A DNA stretch of 64,000 bases, from NCBI GenBank assembly GCA_028564705.1, contig JAPXFQ010001669.1, positions 62,001-126,000 of the forward strand, written 5' to 3'. Positions 10,492 to 22,213 of the stretch are shown piece after piece; positions within the stretch are counted from its first letter, which is position 1, and every line of letters starts with the position of its first letter. Origin of the DNA: Apricaphanius iberus (taxonomy: Eukaryota; Chordata; Actinopteri; Cyprinodontiformes; Aphaniidae). The translations under genes and the position numbers were made by a program. A model generated the notes under the pieces. It was not told the origin of the DNA, did not search any database, and was given only the letters and a program-made list of their open reading frames with translations.

Positions 10492-11075
10492 GGGCTGTTT
10501 ACACGACAATGTATTTCAGCAAAACTGAGGTTTTTCTCTGCGTTTTGGCTTCTCGTTTACATGACAACGGGGAGACGGGGGGTCGAAAATGCATCTTTTC
10601 GAAAACGGCTCCCAGAGTGGAGAAATCTGAAAACGCTGTGTGATTCGTTGTCATGTACATTTACATGAGACTTTTGAAAACGATCGTGTCACTACCAGCC
10701 GCCTACGGCCTTTCTGGACTTGCACATTCCGCCTTTCTTCAGAAAAAAAACAACAATAGCGGATCCAGGTAGGCTGTTACTGATGATGTAGCTTTTGAAG
10801 TTATTTGGTCTCTGTAAACAAAGCTCAAGATCATGAGGCTTTTATGCGGTCGCCGACGAAAATGCGTACAGTATGTGCATGAAATAATAAATACGCCTTT
10901 CTTTAAGCGGAGGAAAACTAAAAGAAGTTCATCCTACATCTCTATTTAGGACGCTATACTAGTCACACTGCCATCTAAAGGCCGCATATATGTAATACAT
11001 CGTTTTCAATCATGCCCCCCTTTCGTGTAAACGCAGTGCGTTTTCACCCCGGCAACGTTTTCGTGTGAAGCCTGC
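10492..11075. mobile_element. Foldback MITE-like element
   Basis: The left end GGGCTGTTTACACGACAATG and the minus-strand right end GCAGGCTTCACACGAAAACG match at most positions. Both ends continue into sequence rich in GTTTACA and TTTTCG words (TTTACACGAAAG at the right). CTAAG abuts both ends (10487-10491 and 11076-11080) and may be a target duplication, but five bases is unusual and the ends could be off by a few bases. There is no coding content. Confidence 0.6.
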
Positions 11076-11223
11076 CTAAGTGTTGAATATTTTGAGATTC
11101 TCAAGATGTAACTGGCAGACCTATGGTGATTCTCGTGTGTACTACTCCAGACTCCCTGCCACTTAGTTTGATGGTGTTTTTGATAATATCGCTGTTCAAG
11201 TTATACTAGTCTCATACATCAAA

Positions 11224-14200
11224 TCGCTGACGTCGTAAGGTCCACTTTAGGGGGCCCTTCAGCTCCCCTAAAATATTCCTAAGCCCCCCATTAATATTTT
11301 TGGTGGATTCTTTTTTTTCAGTTAAAATGTTTTTATTTTTTACAATTTGTGCAGATGTTACATGCTCTACAAAATAACTAGACAAGTGTAAGTGGTATAG
11401 TTTTTTATTTTTTATTTATTCTTAATCAATAAGTAATAGTAATAATAATACAGCTCTGCTGTCGCACACCGGACGTGGCAGGAACAGACTTCCTCTATTT
11501 TCCGAAATCCTGACAACAGCACTCCAGATCGATACAACAAAACCAGCAGATGCTCAGCGCTACAATAAGTCACTCAAGCATCACATTAGGTTAAGAGAGC
11601 AATAATAGCACACGTTAAAATTTCATGGTGTAGTTCAGAGAGGAAAACGTTACCATGCCGATATGCTAATGTTAACCATGCTAGCGTGTCCCCTGGCTAC
11701 CAGCTACGTAAGCAGACATATGGTTCCTAGCTGTAATGCTACAGTGGCCGGCCAGCAGTTTGAGGAGAGGGAGAAAATTTGCAGTAAATGTAGATGCTAC
11801 TGTATGATAATGGTAATGCATCCTGGCTGTTTTGGAAAACAAAATTGCTACTTATGAACATAGGCGTCATTTTAACTGGGGACGCCGGGGACATGTCCCC
11901 AGCAATATTTATGATTGACAGATTTGTCCCCACCAAGCCTGATGTGGACATTTTTACTGACCTAACAGCCACTTCTACTCCCAGCAAAGTTTCTGCATCA
12001 GTATCTAAACAGAATAATATTTAATTCACTCAATTCCAGTTTCTTATGCAGTCATGTTTCTTTCTGCTCATATACAGTAGAGCTGAACATCTTTGCCCGA
12101 ACCCGACCGGGCTTAATTTCTGTCATTGTCCACGGTCTCGGATCGAGCTCGGGCTTTAACGGTGACCTGATCATCTCATTAGCGCAATAATTTATAATAA
12201 AGCGCTGCAGTGGGCCACTTACATTATTCTACCTTTCAAGATGCTCCCGGCACACCGCATGCGTCATGATGTGAAAGACCCACTCCTCTCAGATGAAAAC
12301 ATTCTCCGACTGCTGCACTGCGCTCTCACAGAAAATGCTGAAGTATAAATGCACTATTATCCCAAGTCTCAAATTGCAGAAGTCTCCTGCATTTATATAG
12401 CAGTTCCCTGATGCTCACAAGTCAGGTAAAATCTCCTAAAATCTAGAGCAAGCCGTCAAGAGCGCAGACAGAAACGCACGCAGGCGAGACGGACTTTTAC
12501 GCAACAGAAGCGGTTACAGTTTCATATAGCTGCAGACTTTTAAAAGATTAAAAATCAACATGCCTTGCAATTATTCTCATTCATTTATCATTTTAAGCTT
12601 CAGATAAGCGGCCTATTTATGATAAGTCATGTTTTAAAAGACAGTCAGCTACAGGGCAGAGTCCCGCAATGTCACTGGTACCTAATTCAAGATTGAACAA
12701 CAGTTATACAGTTCCTTTGCTGATAACACAGATCCATCCTTGGCTGCTTCACTGTTTGGTGGAAAGCACAATTTAAATGCTTTCATTACAGCATACTAAC
12801 GCGCATTGTGTTCTGCGTCCTAAATGATTGGAGGCAACCATAAATCTCCTGCTGTTATGTCTCCCTTGCTTGCCAAATTTATCATGTCTGATTTTAATAA
12901 TTTTCTCATCCAAAAAAAAAAAAGACGCACAAAAAACAGCCTATTATTATGTTCTACACTCGAAACGACACCTGGCTGCTCAGAAACTTTCAGTGGAGAA
13001 AGACGCACCGAGCGGCGCAACAGCGGAGAGACCGTACTGCGTATTAATACTTTTATGTTTTAATTCTACGAAGGTTTGAGTGTTAAAACTAGTGAGAAGT
13101 GTGATTAAATGTTAATGTATGTCTGAGAAAAGTTTAAAAAGGTGTATGGCGAGGGCTTTTTACAGCCTTAAAACATAATAATTGTAAGGAAAAAAAATAA
13201 AAAGATGATTACTTTGCAGATTTGTGAGTTATTTTTAGAAACCCCACAATAAATGAGGGACCATTGTAAATTAAATTTAATTAGTCTGGTTTATTTTCTA
13301 AAGAGGAGTAGCAAGGAACAAAATATTCATGCTATATTTTTGCTCGTTTAAGACTCCCTAAAGATAATATGTTGACATACTGGATTTGTGTAGAGAGCAT
13401 GCCAGGATACTAGCCTATTTTGCCCTGAATGCGAAAAATTCTCGCTATCTCTGCATCCAGCTTCCAGAGAGAGACACTTTTGCTACGCAGCAACGGAGAA
13501 CGGGGGAATGGACAACATTTCCATCACAGTTAAAAAATCAAAAAGAAAATTAACTTGATCCATTATTTATAGTATAGTAATTTATAGTGCAATGAATTAT
13601 TCGTCTTTCATTATACTGCAGCTGAAATGTATTTTCAGAAATCACTGTGCAGAAACCAAACACTGTGTCCAGCCTGGCTTTTCCTAGATTTTCTATTCCT
13701 GAATCGCTGGATGGATAGCAACGGCATTGCATCATCAGTGCGAAAAATTCTCTCCTGCTCCCAACACCAAAACAACATATGAACATTTTCCTCTTTGGTA
13801 CTCTTAAACAAAACATAAGTTATGTCCGCTCGCATTAAATAAACTTTGTCCCAGAGCCGTGAAATTCAATTTTGTTGTTTTTTTTTCCACCTGAAAAAAC
13901 TTTATGCGGATCACTTACCCGTTGTTGCCCTATTGCAGGACTGTCAGCTGTAAGTTCATTTGAAGTTTCTCCACACAGAACGATGTCAGGGTTGCAAAAG
14001 GAGCATGTTTTATTGTTGCGCATTCTTCTGGTGCAAGTATATATGATATTCCAATAATTCTTCCCAACCAACAGCATAATATTTATGATGTTTAAAAAGG
14101 AAAACAGTTTAACCTATGGCTTTTAACTTGTATTGATTTACTAAGGATGCGATTTTTACCACGTTTATAGCCTACTCTGCTGTGCATATTGTAATGAGAC

Positions 14201-15014
14201 ATGAAACTGATGAATACTTAGAGGTTATATAAATATTTAATAAGTGATCCCACCGATCCTCAAACCGCATTCAAGTTAAAAATTACATCCCCAGCAATTT
14301 TTAAAAGAAACTGACGTCCTTGCTTATGAAGACTGGTAAACACACATGATTACAACCCGGGTTGAAGCAGTTTGAATCCTACGTAGGCCCTCATTTTGCA
14401 TCTTGCCACATCCATTTTTTGGGTTGGCATACAATTTTTGAATTATGGCCCATTTCTAGGCTATTTTTCAGCCATGCGGCACATTTTGCGACTGGTTTGT
14501 CTTCAAATCTTGCCTTTGTTGTGCATGGACCCTCCCAGGCTCCATAGGTGGTTATAAAACTGTTATTTATAAATATGATGCCTATGTTTACAGCCTTCTT
14601 TCCTGCAAGAACCCAAAACAATGCATTAAGTACATTCCAAGGACTGGATTCCATCCGCCGTCTCCCTGGTGAAAATTGAGCATGTTCACCAGTCTGCCAA
14701 AGGAGCATCTTAGCTAGGTAGCCAGGGCACAATACTATTGGACAGGATCCCCCACACTATCACACATGGTTTTATGAATCCGTGTGCACCATCTAATTAT
14801 TTGAAAAAACTGATTATGAATCCATGCGCACAGTTTAATAATCCCATGCGCATGGTTTATTAAACCGAGGATTCTTACCCCTCAAAATTATTTCTTAACC
14901 CTACCCCTACCGGGCTCTGTAAATTGAGGACATCTTTGCAGGATTTGCCGAAAACTTTTATTGTCAAACTCCTGGGGCTAAGCCCCCTCTATCTCTCAAT
15001 CCTAGTGACGTCCC
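11224..15014. mobile_element. 3.8-kb candidate DNA transposon, non-coding
   Basis: TACATCAAA stands on both sides (11215-11223 and 15015-15023). The left edge carries GACGTCGTAAGG followed by TTTAGGGGG...CAGCTCCCC. The minus-strand right edge carries GGGACGTCACTAGG followed by AGGGGGCTTAGCCCC. Matching inverted ends with an 8-9 bp duplication fit hAT. The interior has no transposase I can read. It includes the likely separate repeat GGGGACATGTCCCCAGC at 11878 and a GAACCCGACCGGGC word at 12099. It may be a composite of several repeats rather than one element. Confidence 0.5.
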
Positions 15015-15163
15015 TACATCAAACAGAACATTTTTGTATATATCATTCTAACGTCTTTTTTTCACTAGTTTAAATACTCTACTAATAACTGATCTCTTTG
15101 AGGAACTCATTCAGTTATCTGTTTTAAGGAGATTTTTCTGTGTTTTTTTTTTTTTCATCCAGG

Positions 15164-15226
15164 CTGAGGCTTACAGGAAGGTGGCAACTGCTGTGATCCA
15201 GAGCCTACAGGAACTTAACACCTAAT
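15164..15226 (+). CDS. Candidate terminal exon of a host gene
   Basis: A pyrimidine tract of over 20 bases ends in CATCCAG at 15163. It is followed by an open stretch reading AEAYRKVATAVIQSLQELNT and then TAA. A possible branch site (CTACTAATAAC) lies about 80 bases upstream. This is the shape of a last coding exon. I do not recognise the peptide, and no preceding exon could be linked in this window. An L2 tail starts 30 bases downstream, which could act as 3'-UTR. Chance is quite possible for 20 codons. Confidence 0.22.
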
Positions 15227-15254
15227 TAAAATCTTCAAGTGGAAATGATGTGAA

Positions 15255-15322
15255 TTCATTTTATTTCAGTTTATTTATATTGTAAAAATTCATAACAAAT
15301 GTTATCTCAAGACAATTTACAC
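15255..15322 (-). mobile_element. L2-clade LINE 3' tail
   Basis: Contains the CAGTTTATTTATAT and ATGTTATCTCAAGACA words that, reversed, form the extreme 3' end of the L2 copy at 22214-24480. Only the tail is present, the usual product of heavy 5' truncation. Confidence 0.65.
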
Positions 15323-15540
15323 GTTGTTTCAATTCAATCATACATTTCAGTTTAAATTTTTTCTATTTAACGAATCTCAACACATTGAATGAAGCGATTC
15401 ATTTGCAGTGATTTTCTTTCTTTCCTGTCTTTTCAGTGTCATTTTTTTTCAAACAGAAAAAATGCAAATAATTAATTAAATAAAACCTTAAAACTTGATT
15501 TAAGTGAATAGTATGCTTTGACTTGGCTGGTGGGTTGGGC

Positions 15541-15740
15541 ATGCTCATAACAACTTGGTCATTAACTCTTCAAAGACCAAAAAGGTCGTTGTCTTCAGGA
15601 GGGGTTGTCCGATTTGAAGCCTCTCACAATCAGTGTGATTTTTTTAGAGGGGAAAACTTTAGGTTTCTGGATGTGTACGTGGATACAGACCTTAAGGGGA
15701 GGTGGCACGTCCTTCTCAGGCATACAGAGCAATTCAGTGG
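15541..15740 (+). pseudogene. Rex1-like LINE reverse transcriptase fragment
   Basis: One frame reads NNLVINSSKTKKVVVFRRGC, the block that follows the RT palm domain in Rex1-like LINEs. After a frameshift near 15612 another frame reads ENFRFLDVYVDTDLKGRW, the adjacent FxFLGVxxDxxL block. No YADD region and no 3' end were found, so this is a short internal remnant. Confidence 0.6.
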
Positions 15741-17094
15741 TACAGTACACGTCCCCCTAAATTGACTTGTTAATTCAATAAATGATATATACTATACATT
15801 TGAAATATTGCACTTATAACATGTCCGAAATTAATGGCTTGAAATTAGCTGCATGTCCCTTTAAAAGCCTCAGATGATCCCCCTTCGACACGCTGTCTTC
15901 AACATCATCTGAACGTTCTCTGAGCGCCAGCTCCATCGAGTCCAGCATGTGGAGCCTGGCTGCTGATGGGCTCTAGTCTCCGAGCTGATCGCAGTACATG
16001 TTCGGCCTTCCTCAGGCAGAGCTAGGACAAAGTCCATCGGTCCTAAGTGAGTTAGTGAATATCCCGAAACCGGTCCTAAGAAGGGTAGTTGTCATGGAAA
16101 TCTGGGTGTCTGAGAAGCCTTGGATGAGAGAATAAAACAAAAGTGTCAGCCATATTTGTACATAGTTTATTTTACGTGCACGGGAGGGTCTCCTAGTGAG
16201 AACCCCCACGCTTCAGACAGATGCATGGGTTTTTATACTGTTTTAACCACACCTTACTACATCAAATGACTTCATCCATAATCAGGAAGAATAGGACAAC
16301 ACTTCAGTAGTCAGCAATAAACAATCAGGATATAGATAACAATAAGGGACACTTAGTATAATGCTGAGAAACACATTCACATGATCTGTCATAAGTGTAA
16401 CACCAGATAATAACAAGATTTGTCATAAGTCAAGATGAGATGTTTACATACAATTGGTTCTTGTTTGTACCTTAGAATAAGAGCTGTCTAAGAGCTGAGT
16501 AAGAGAATTAAACCTTTCTTAATGTCCCAGTATAATCAAATTTTCTGTCACAGTAGTAATACAAGACCACAGACACACACGAGATCAAAACGATCCCTGC
16601 TCTCTTCCACCAAGCCGTCAACGCTGCCCATGGTGCTAGCTTCCCTCCACATCTGGCTTTCCTCGGTCCGTGGATTCCAGTCCGTGTTTCCGCTCTCTCG
16701 GAAGGACCCCTCTCCTTCGGCTTTTGTGTCTAATTACGGCCGCCCTCACGGCTGCCTAGATCAGTTTCTTCCTTCTTCATGTTCTTCCTGCCCGCTTCCG
16801 GCTTTCTGACTTCGACTTTTCTGACTTTGTTCTCCTGGTGCAGACCAGGGCTGTTCGGCCCTGGTTTTCCCTTCTCCCTCCCTGCCAAAGCCGGTGCTAC
16901 CCCTCAGAATGTGCTACCACAACAACAACAACTGTTAGCTTTTATGTTAAATATAATAATTGGAAAAGATTTTATAAATGACATGACTGAAGTGGCAGTT
17001 TAACGGTAACATAGCTACAAATTATATGAATTACGAAAACCTTTCTTTCAATCCACAGAACATGCTACCTATTTAATATAAAGCTGAAACTGGC
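15741..17094. other. Unassigned; possible LTR-like or promoter-like DNA
   Basis: 15850-16080 is richer in C and G (TCCATCGAGTCCAGCATG) and 16560-16910 is C/T-rich. No open frame has a recognisable motif. I considered an LTR retrotransposon end around 16130-16560 but found no paired LTR, primer site or duplication. Confidence 0.3.
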
Positions 17095-17456
17095 ATATAG
17101 ATGCACTAAACACCGAGATCAGAATATCCTACCTTTAAATATTAGTGGGTAGCACATATAACTGGACTAAAAACCATGATCAGGATATCCTACCTTTTAT
17201 ATAAACGTGGGTTGCACATATAACTGGACTAAAAAGCGTGATCAAAATAGCCTACCTTTAAATATAAGTGGGTAGCACATATAACTGGACTAAAAACTGT
17301 GATCAAAATAGCCTACCTTTAAATATAAGTGGGTAGCACATATAACTGGACTAAAAACTGTGATCAGGATATCCTACATTTTATATAAACGTGGGTAGCA
17401 CATATAACTGGACTAAAAACCGTGATCAAAATATCCTACCTTTAAATATAAGTGAG
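17095..17456. repeat. 61-62 bp tandem array, about six units
   Basis: The word ATAACTGGACTAAAAA recurs at 17158, 17220, 17281, 17342 and 17404, giving spacings of 62, 61, 61 and 62. Each unit also holds GTGATCA, TCCTACC or GCCTACC, and GTGGGTAGCACAT. Two unit types occur: one with TTTAAATATAAGTGGG (61 bp) and one with TTTTATATAAACGTGGG (62 bp). Their order along the array is 1, 2, 1, 1, 2, 1. The first and last units are partly diverged. Confidence 0.93.
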
Positions 17457-19437
17457 ATATTTCCTTCCAGCCACTGAAACACTGTATAACCATAACGGCT
17501 CCAAGCATACTAAATGAATTTACATATGTGCTGTAACTTGTCTTCTCATTTCAAATAACATTTCAGCTGTTATTGCACATTTCTGATTGCAATTTTTGTT
17601 TTTCACTTTTTTTAAATAGTCTGTGTTTTAATGCACACATGGACACACATTTAGTAAACATTTTTTTTAATTATCCTTGTTGGGCCACAAACATGATTAC
17701 TGGACCAAACAGACCTCCAGACGGTAGGAGAATGGAGAGATAATCATACAATTCACTTGTTTCAACAGGAAGACAAGGCGTTATACTCAGACAGCCAAGT
17801 TCTCATGAAATCTATCTTTTTTTGCCTGTCAACCAGCTATCTCTCACATAGGTAGAGAACTCAGTGCTTCCACCTATCCTTCTTTCCCTCGTGAGGGGAG
17901 GGATTAGATCCAAAATGCTGGCGATGGTTGGATTCCATCAAACAAAGAGGGGCTCTCTTTCGACCACGCCCTGCTATGAGCCGAGCCAAGAGCTGGTCAG
18001 CCAAAGCTGCTGTGGCAAAAGTTGATTTTACAAGGGACCAGACTAGGGAAAAGCTGGACGCACCGACACGAGCTGGACGAACAGGATGACACGAGTTCTA
18101 GCCAACGGTGGCTAACTGGTCCCGCACCTTTAACACATGCAGCTGCTAATAATCGAACCAGCTAACAGCTGATTTTCTTAACTTTAATACTTATCCGCAG
18201 ACAATGGAACCATCCTTCAATGGAGATCTAAGTATTTTTTTTGTGTGTGTGTTTTTTTTATTTTAATATTTATTTGATATGTACAAACCAGATGCATTGT
18301 TTAAATGTTTTAGCACAGGTGCTAATTCTCAACACTTGTCCATAGACGGCTTTTGAAGAAAGGAAAAAGAAAAGAAAAAAAAGAAAAGAATTTAAAAAAT
18401 ACAAGCAAATTTCCATGTAAAAAGCAAAAATAAGATACTGAGCAAAGGCAGTCAAACTGGTTAAAGACTTTTTGTGTGAGCATTGTTGTTTAGACTTTAA
18501 CCATTATTTAAGTCTTTTTTTAAAGGCTTTGCTGTTAAAGGGCCTATATCATGCAAAATCACGTTTTTGGAGTTTTCAATCAACTGATAATGCAATTTTC
18601 TCGTAAAAACCCCAGCCAGAGTGGTTTTTGGCTTAATTCACGCACGTCTGAGTATGGGGATCACCTAGAGCTGTGATGTTTTTAGGATTGACTCATAAGC
18701 GAGCACAGAAACTCAGACACTAGATTAACGTTTTCTTAATAAAAGTTTATTTTCTTATTCGTTAGGAGGATCACAGGAACCAGACTGATGTGGATCTCGG
18801 CAGATGGCGGCGCTGGAAGGTAAGACCGGAGGTGAATATGGGATTGAGACTGTGAGAATGGTTTCCTTTTAAGAGAAGGGGATTAGCTTTGACTCACAGG
18901 TGAAGATGGGTACCGGAGCTGGAGGGGGAGGTAAGTGATCCGGTAGAAGCAGGACTCCTGTAGTAGAGTTTGGTGTTGACGGAGCTGTGCCTCCACAGGT
19001 AGCTGGAAGGAGCGAAGGAGGTTTGGAGCCGAAAGAGCAGTAGCAGTGAGACTGGTGGAGCAGAGGAGTTTGTAGGACCGGCCACACCCCGGGAAGACGG
19101 GCGTCAAGGACAGGTGCCAACGTGGAGGTACGCTGAAGGAATATCAGAGGACTGGTGATGAACCGAGGACTGCTTGGCAAAGCCCGGAAGGAACTACGAC
19201 GAGGAACACAGGAGAGAACAGGGTAAGTCCACAGACAGAAACTGAGCGTACCTCAAGTAAAGCGGTCAGGTTTACCACGCCGAGAAACGGAATCATCTGA
19301 CGCCCGTCTGGTGGATCCGCTCCCTCTAAATACTGCTGTGTTGATTGCAGTAATTGGCTCCACCTGTTGCTGCTTTAGCCCCAGCACCTGTGGAGAAAGG
19401 ATGGAAAAACAGCTCCTCCTGCTGGATCCTGACAAGA
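17457..19437. other. Unassigned, with a MITE-like start at 18537
   Basis: There is no supported gene. TTAAAGGGCCTATATCATGC at 18535-18554 resembles one arm of a common fish miniature element, but I see no opposite arm. 18236-18262 is a TG/T-rich run and 18358-18390 an A/G run. 18760-19250 is G-rich and open in several frames without motifs. Confidence 0.35.
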
Positions 19438-19556
19438 GCTTGTAGAGCTTCTCCTCCATGCTGGCTCTCACTTTACCTGCGACATAGCTGCTACTTTCCA
19501 CATGGTCCGAAGTATAGAGGTTTTCTCCGTGTTTAATACTCCTTTTTTCATCCTGG
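19438..19556 (+). repeat. Dispersed repeat B, copy 1
   Basis: Shares CATGCTGGCTCTCACT, CATAGCTGC and TTTAATGCTCC-like words in the same order and orientation with 54877-55005. Non-coding; family unknown. Confidence 0.65.
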
Positions 19557-20824
19557 AGGCTACGGCCCTCACTCTCCTTCTGCAGTTGTAGTCCGCTAAG
19601 CGTTGTTACACAAAACCTAAAGTAACATTTGCCTCTGGTCGAAAATCAGCGTTTTCTCTGCATCAAAATTAGTTTTTAAAATTCACCGACATCATATGTT
19701 CGATCTACGGCGCATTTCAAACTGGATCAGAAAATAACTTTAATCGCTCTATTGACTCTCATTCATTTTTTTGGCATTTGGGGACCCATGGACCGGAAGT
19801 AGAAGGGCGTGACTTAGGTTCCCCATTCCTCCTGAATCCTGTTCTATGAGCAGCTGCACCGCCCTCTCCTGGAAAATGACTGAGTCTTCACATTGCGACA
19901 TATTTTACGTCACTTTTACGAAAACAAGGCAATGCTAGAGATGTCTGCACCGCCCCTGCAGACAGAGCAGCTTACCTCTGGTAGAGCTGCAAACACACCT
20001 GCCCCCTTCTCAAAGCTCGTAGCTGCACCGGTTGTAGCAGCTGAAAAAACTTTTTTTATTGCAATTTTACTTTCTAAAATGTCTTTATGAAAATGCCCGT
20101 TTGGCTGCATGGATTACAGGATTTTATTCTACACTCCTAAAGAACAGCAGCTGGATCACTTTCAGCAACAAAGAAGCCTGATGGACAGAGAAGTAAGTAG
20201 CAACATGCTAATGTGTGTTAGCCGTTTATCAAGCTGCTTATTTGATCATATAACAGCATTGTGTGGTTAATTAATTGATCTGTTGCATCTCAGAATGCCC
20301 ATGGCTTTTTTATATACTGGGCTTGAAAGATTGCTTGCTGGACTTAGCTGTGTTGGTTTGGGCTCTGTCTAAGTCTGGATAGGCTCAGTTTATAACCTGT
20401 TAGATTTAGCAGCTGAAATAAGCTTTAATGACTCAGTATAAAAAAACAAATGTCAGAGCCCTTAATAAAACACATTGTGGTACTTGGTGCACTTCAAATT
20501 CACTGTTGGACTCTTAGTTGAGATAAGGCTCAGCTATTTTTCTCAGTCAGAGCGGCTCTGTGCAGGAGAAGAGTGGAGCGGTGGTGGGGGGCTGAAGGAG
20601 TTGGGATTATAGAGAAACAAGCCGTTATACTTTGTGGTCCAACATTACCTACAGTAGTGCTTCTCAATTATTTTCAGCCATGCCCCCCTTAAAGAACAGA
20701 ATTGAGAACCAATTTACAACATAAACAACTAAATAGATCCAAATTTACTGTTATTCACAGCTATTTTCACAAATCTAACCAGTGGCGGATTTACCACTAG
20801 GCAAAGGTAGGCAAATGCCTTGGG
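19557..20824. other. No gene recognised
   Basis: Unassigned. AGGCAAAGGTAGGCAAATGC just before 20824 looks like the edge of a dispersed repeat that continues into the 78-bp duplicated segment. Confidence 0.35.
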
Positions 20825-20902
20825 CCCCAAACACTTTATGGGCCCCATAATGAACACTTACCAAAGATCTTTAAGATATTTTTTCCTTCTAAATTATTCC
20901 AT
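20825..20902 (+). repeat. Direct repeat R, left copy
   Basis: A 78-bp segment starting CCCCAAACACTTTATGGG, about 90% identical to 25904-25982. It flanks a 5-kb block of retrotransposon sequence on the left. Confidence 0.85.
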
Positions 20903-21317
20903 TGAGTGTGAAGAAGATTTATCATTAACATGAACAAACTGGAATCTGTTGGAAAGATATGGTTTAAACCAGCCTAGTGCTGTTCTCTTGATCCCTAGAA
21001 CTTGTTCAAGCCTTCCTAAGTGAATATTATGATCGACTGTGTCAAAAGCAGCACTGAGATCCAACAAGACCAGAACAGTCACAAGTCCATTATCTGAGGC
21101 CATTAGAATAGCATTAGTAACTTTCACCAGTGCTGTTTCAGTGCTATGATGAGCTCTAAAACCTGACTGAAATTCTTCTAACAGGTTGTTGCTGTTTAGA
21201 TGCCCACATACTTGATTAGCAACTATTTTCTCAAGAATTTTGGATAGGAAAGGAAGGTTAGATATAGGTCTGTAGTTCATCTTGATCCAGGGAACCTTGG
21301 TATTGCTCGGTCCCACT
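20903..21317 (-). mobile_element. L2-clade LINE fragment, RT fingers and palm
   Basis: The minus strand reads NYRPISNLPFLSKILEKIV, then FQSGFRAHHSTETAL, then LLDLSAAFDTVDHNI with the first catalytic Asp, and stops after WFKPYLSNRFQF. The YADD motif, thumb and 3' end are absent. It joins L1 sequence directly at about 21317, so both ends are broken by rearrangement or insertion rather than by simple 5' truncation. Confidence 0.85.
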
Positions 21318-22213
21318 CTATAAATTGACTTTGTGGAATTGGTATAGGTGAGGCCTGATAGAGGTATAATAACCTGGGTAATATGTTCATTTTAATTATT
21401 TCGATTCTAGAGCTGTAATCAGAATGTTGTTTTTTTCCATCTTCCTAGATCCTTCTTGACACTTATACTAACTTGGTAATAATTTGTGTCATAAAGTTTG
21501 TCTAAGTCTTTAACAATAGTCACTCCTAAGTATTTTATTTTGTCCATGCCCTATTTAAGTTTGTATTTCTCTTTTATCCCTGTAGTTGGTGCATAGTTTA
21601 AGGCCCGTATCTGCGTCTTTGTCACATTAAGTTTATATCCTGAATATTGTTCATATTTTCTCAATAAATTCATTGAACTTGGAAGGCTATTTTCTGGTTG
21701 TTTTAAGTATACTATTAAATCATCTGCAAATCAGATTAATTTATGCTCTATGCCACCCACCTCTATCCCTTTGATATTCTGATTCTGCCTAATTGCTTGG
21801 GCCCGTGGCTCGAATAAGATATCAAATAGTGTCAGATATTGGCAGCATCCTTGCCTTGTTGACCTCTCCAGCTTTATCCTTCCATTCATACTCCCATTAA
21901 CCTTCACTGTTGCCATCGGCTCCTGATACAGTGCCTGGATAAATTTAATTGATTCTTCATTAAAACCAAACTTTCTTAGTATATAATACAGATACATCCA
22001 CCTCACGCTGTCAAATCCTTTACAGCATCCATACTCATTAATAGTGCATTATCTCCCCTCCTATTGACTTCCTTTACTATGTGTAATGTTTTCCTAATAT
22101 TATCATGTGCCTGTCTTCCTCTGATAAACTTGTTTGGTCCTCCTCTATTATTTCTGTCATGAATGTTTCAAATCTTCTGGCGATAATAGACATATAGATT
22201 TTGTAATCTACAT

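Noticed and set aside
12820..13079. Overlapping short frames on both strands near an A11 run
   Set aside because: Three frames are open at once and the peptides are lysine-rich from the A-run; no coding support.
14391..14732. 113-codon minus-strand frame
   Set aside because: No family resemblance; it lies inside a non-coding transposon candidate.
16130..16560. Possible LTR
   Set aside because: No paired LTR, primer-binding site or flanking duplication could be seen.
16522..16809. Ser/Pro-rich frame
   Set aside because: It results from a C/T-rich stretch and has no start context or motif.
17095..17456. CRISPR-like array
   Set aside because: Units are contiguous 61-62 bp tandem copies without unique spacers, in vertebrate DNA.
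18869..19180. Pro/Ser-rich minus-strand frames in a G-rich region
   Set aside because: Three overlapping frames are open because of base composition; none recognisable.
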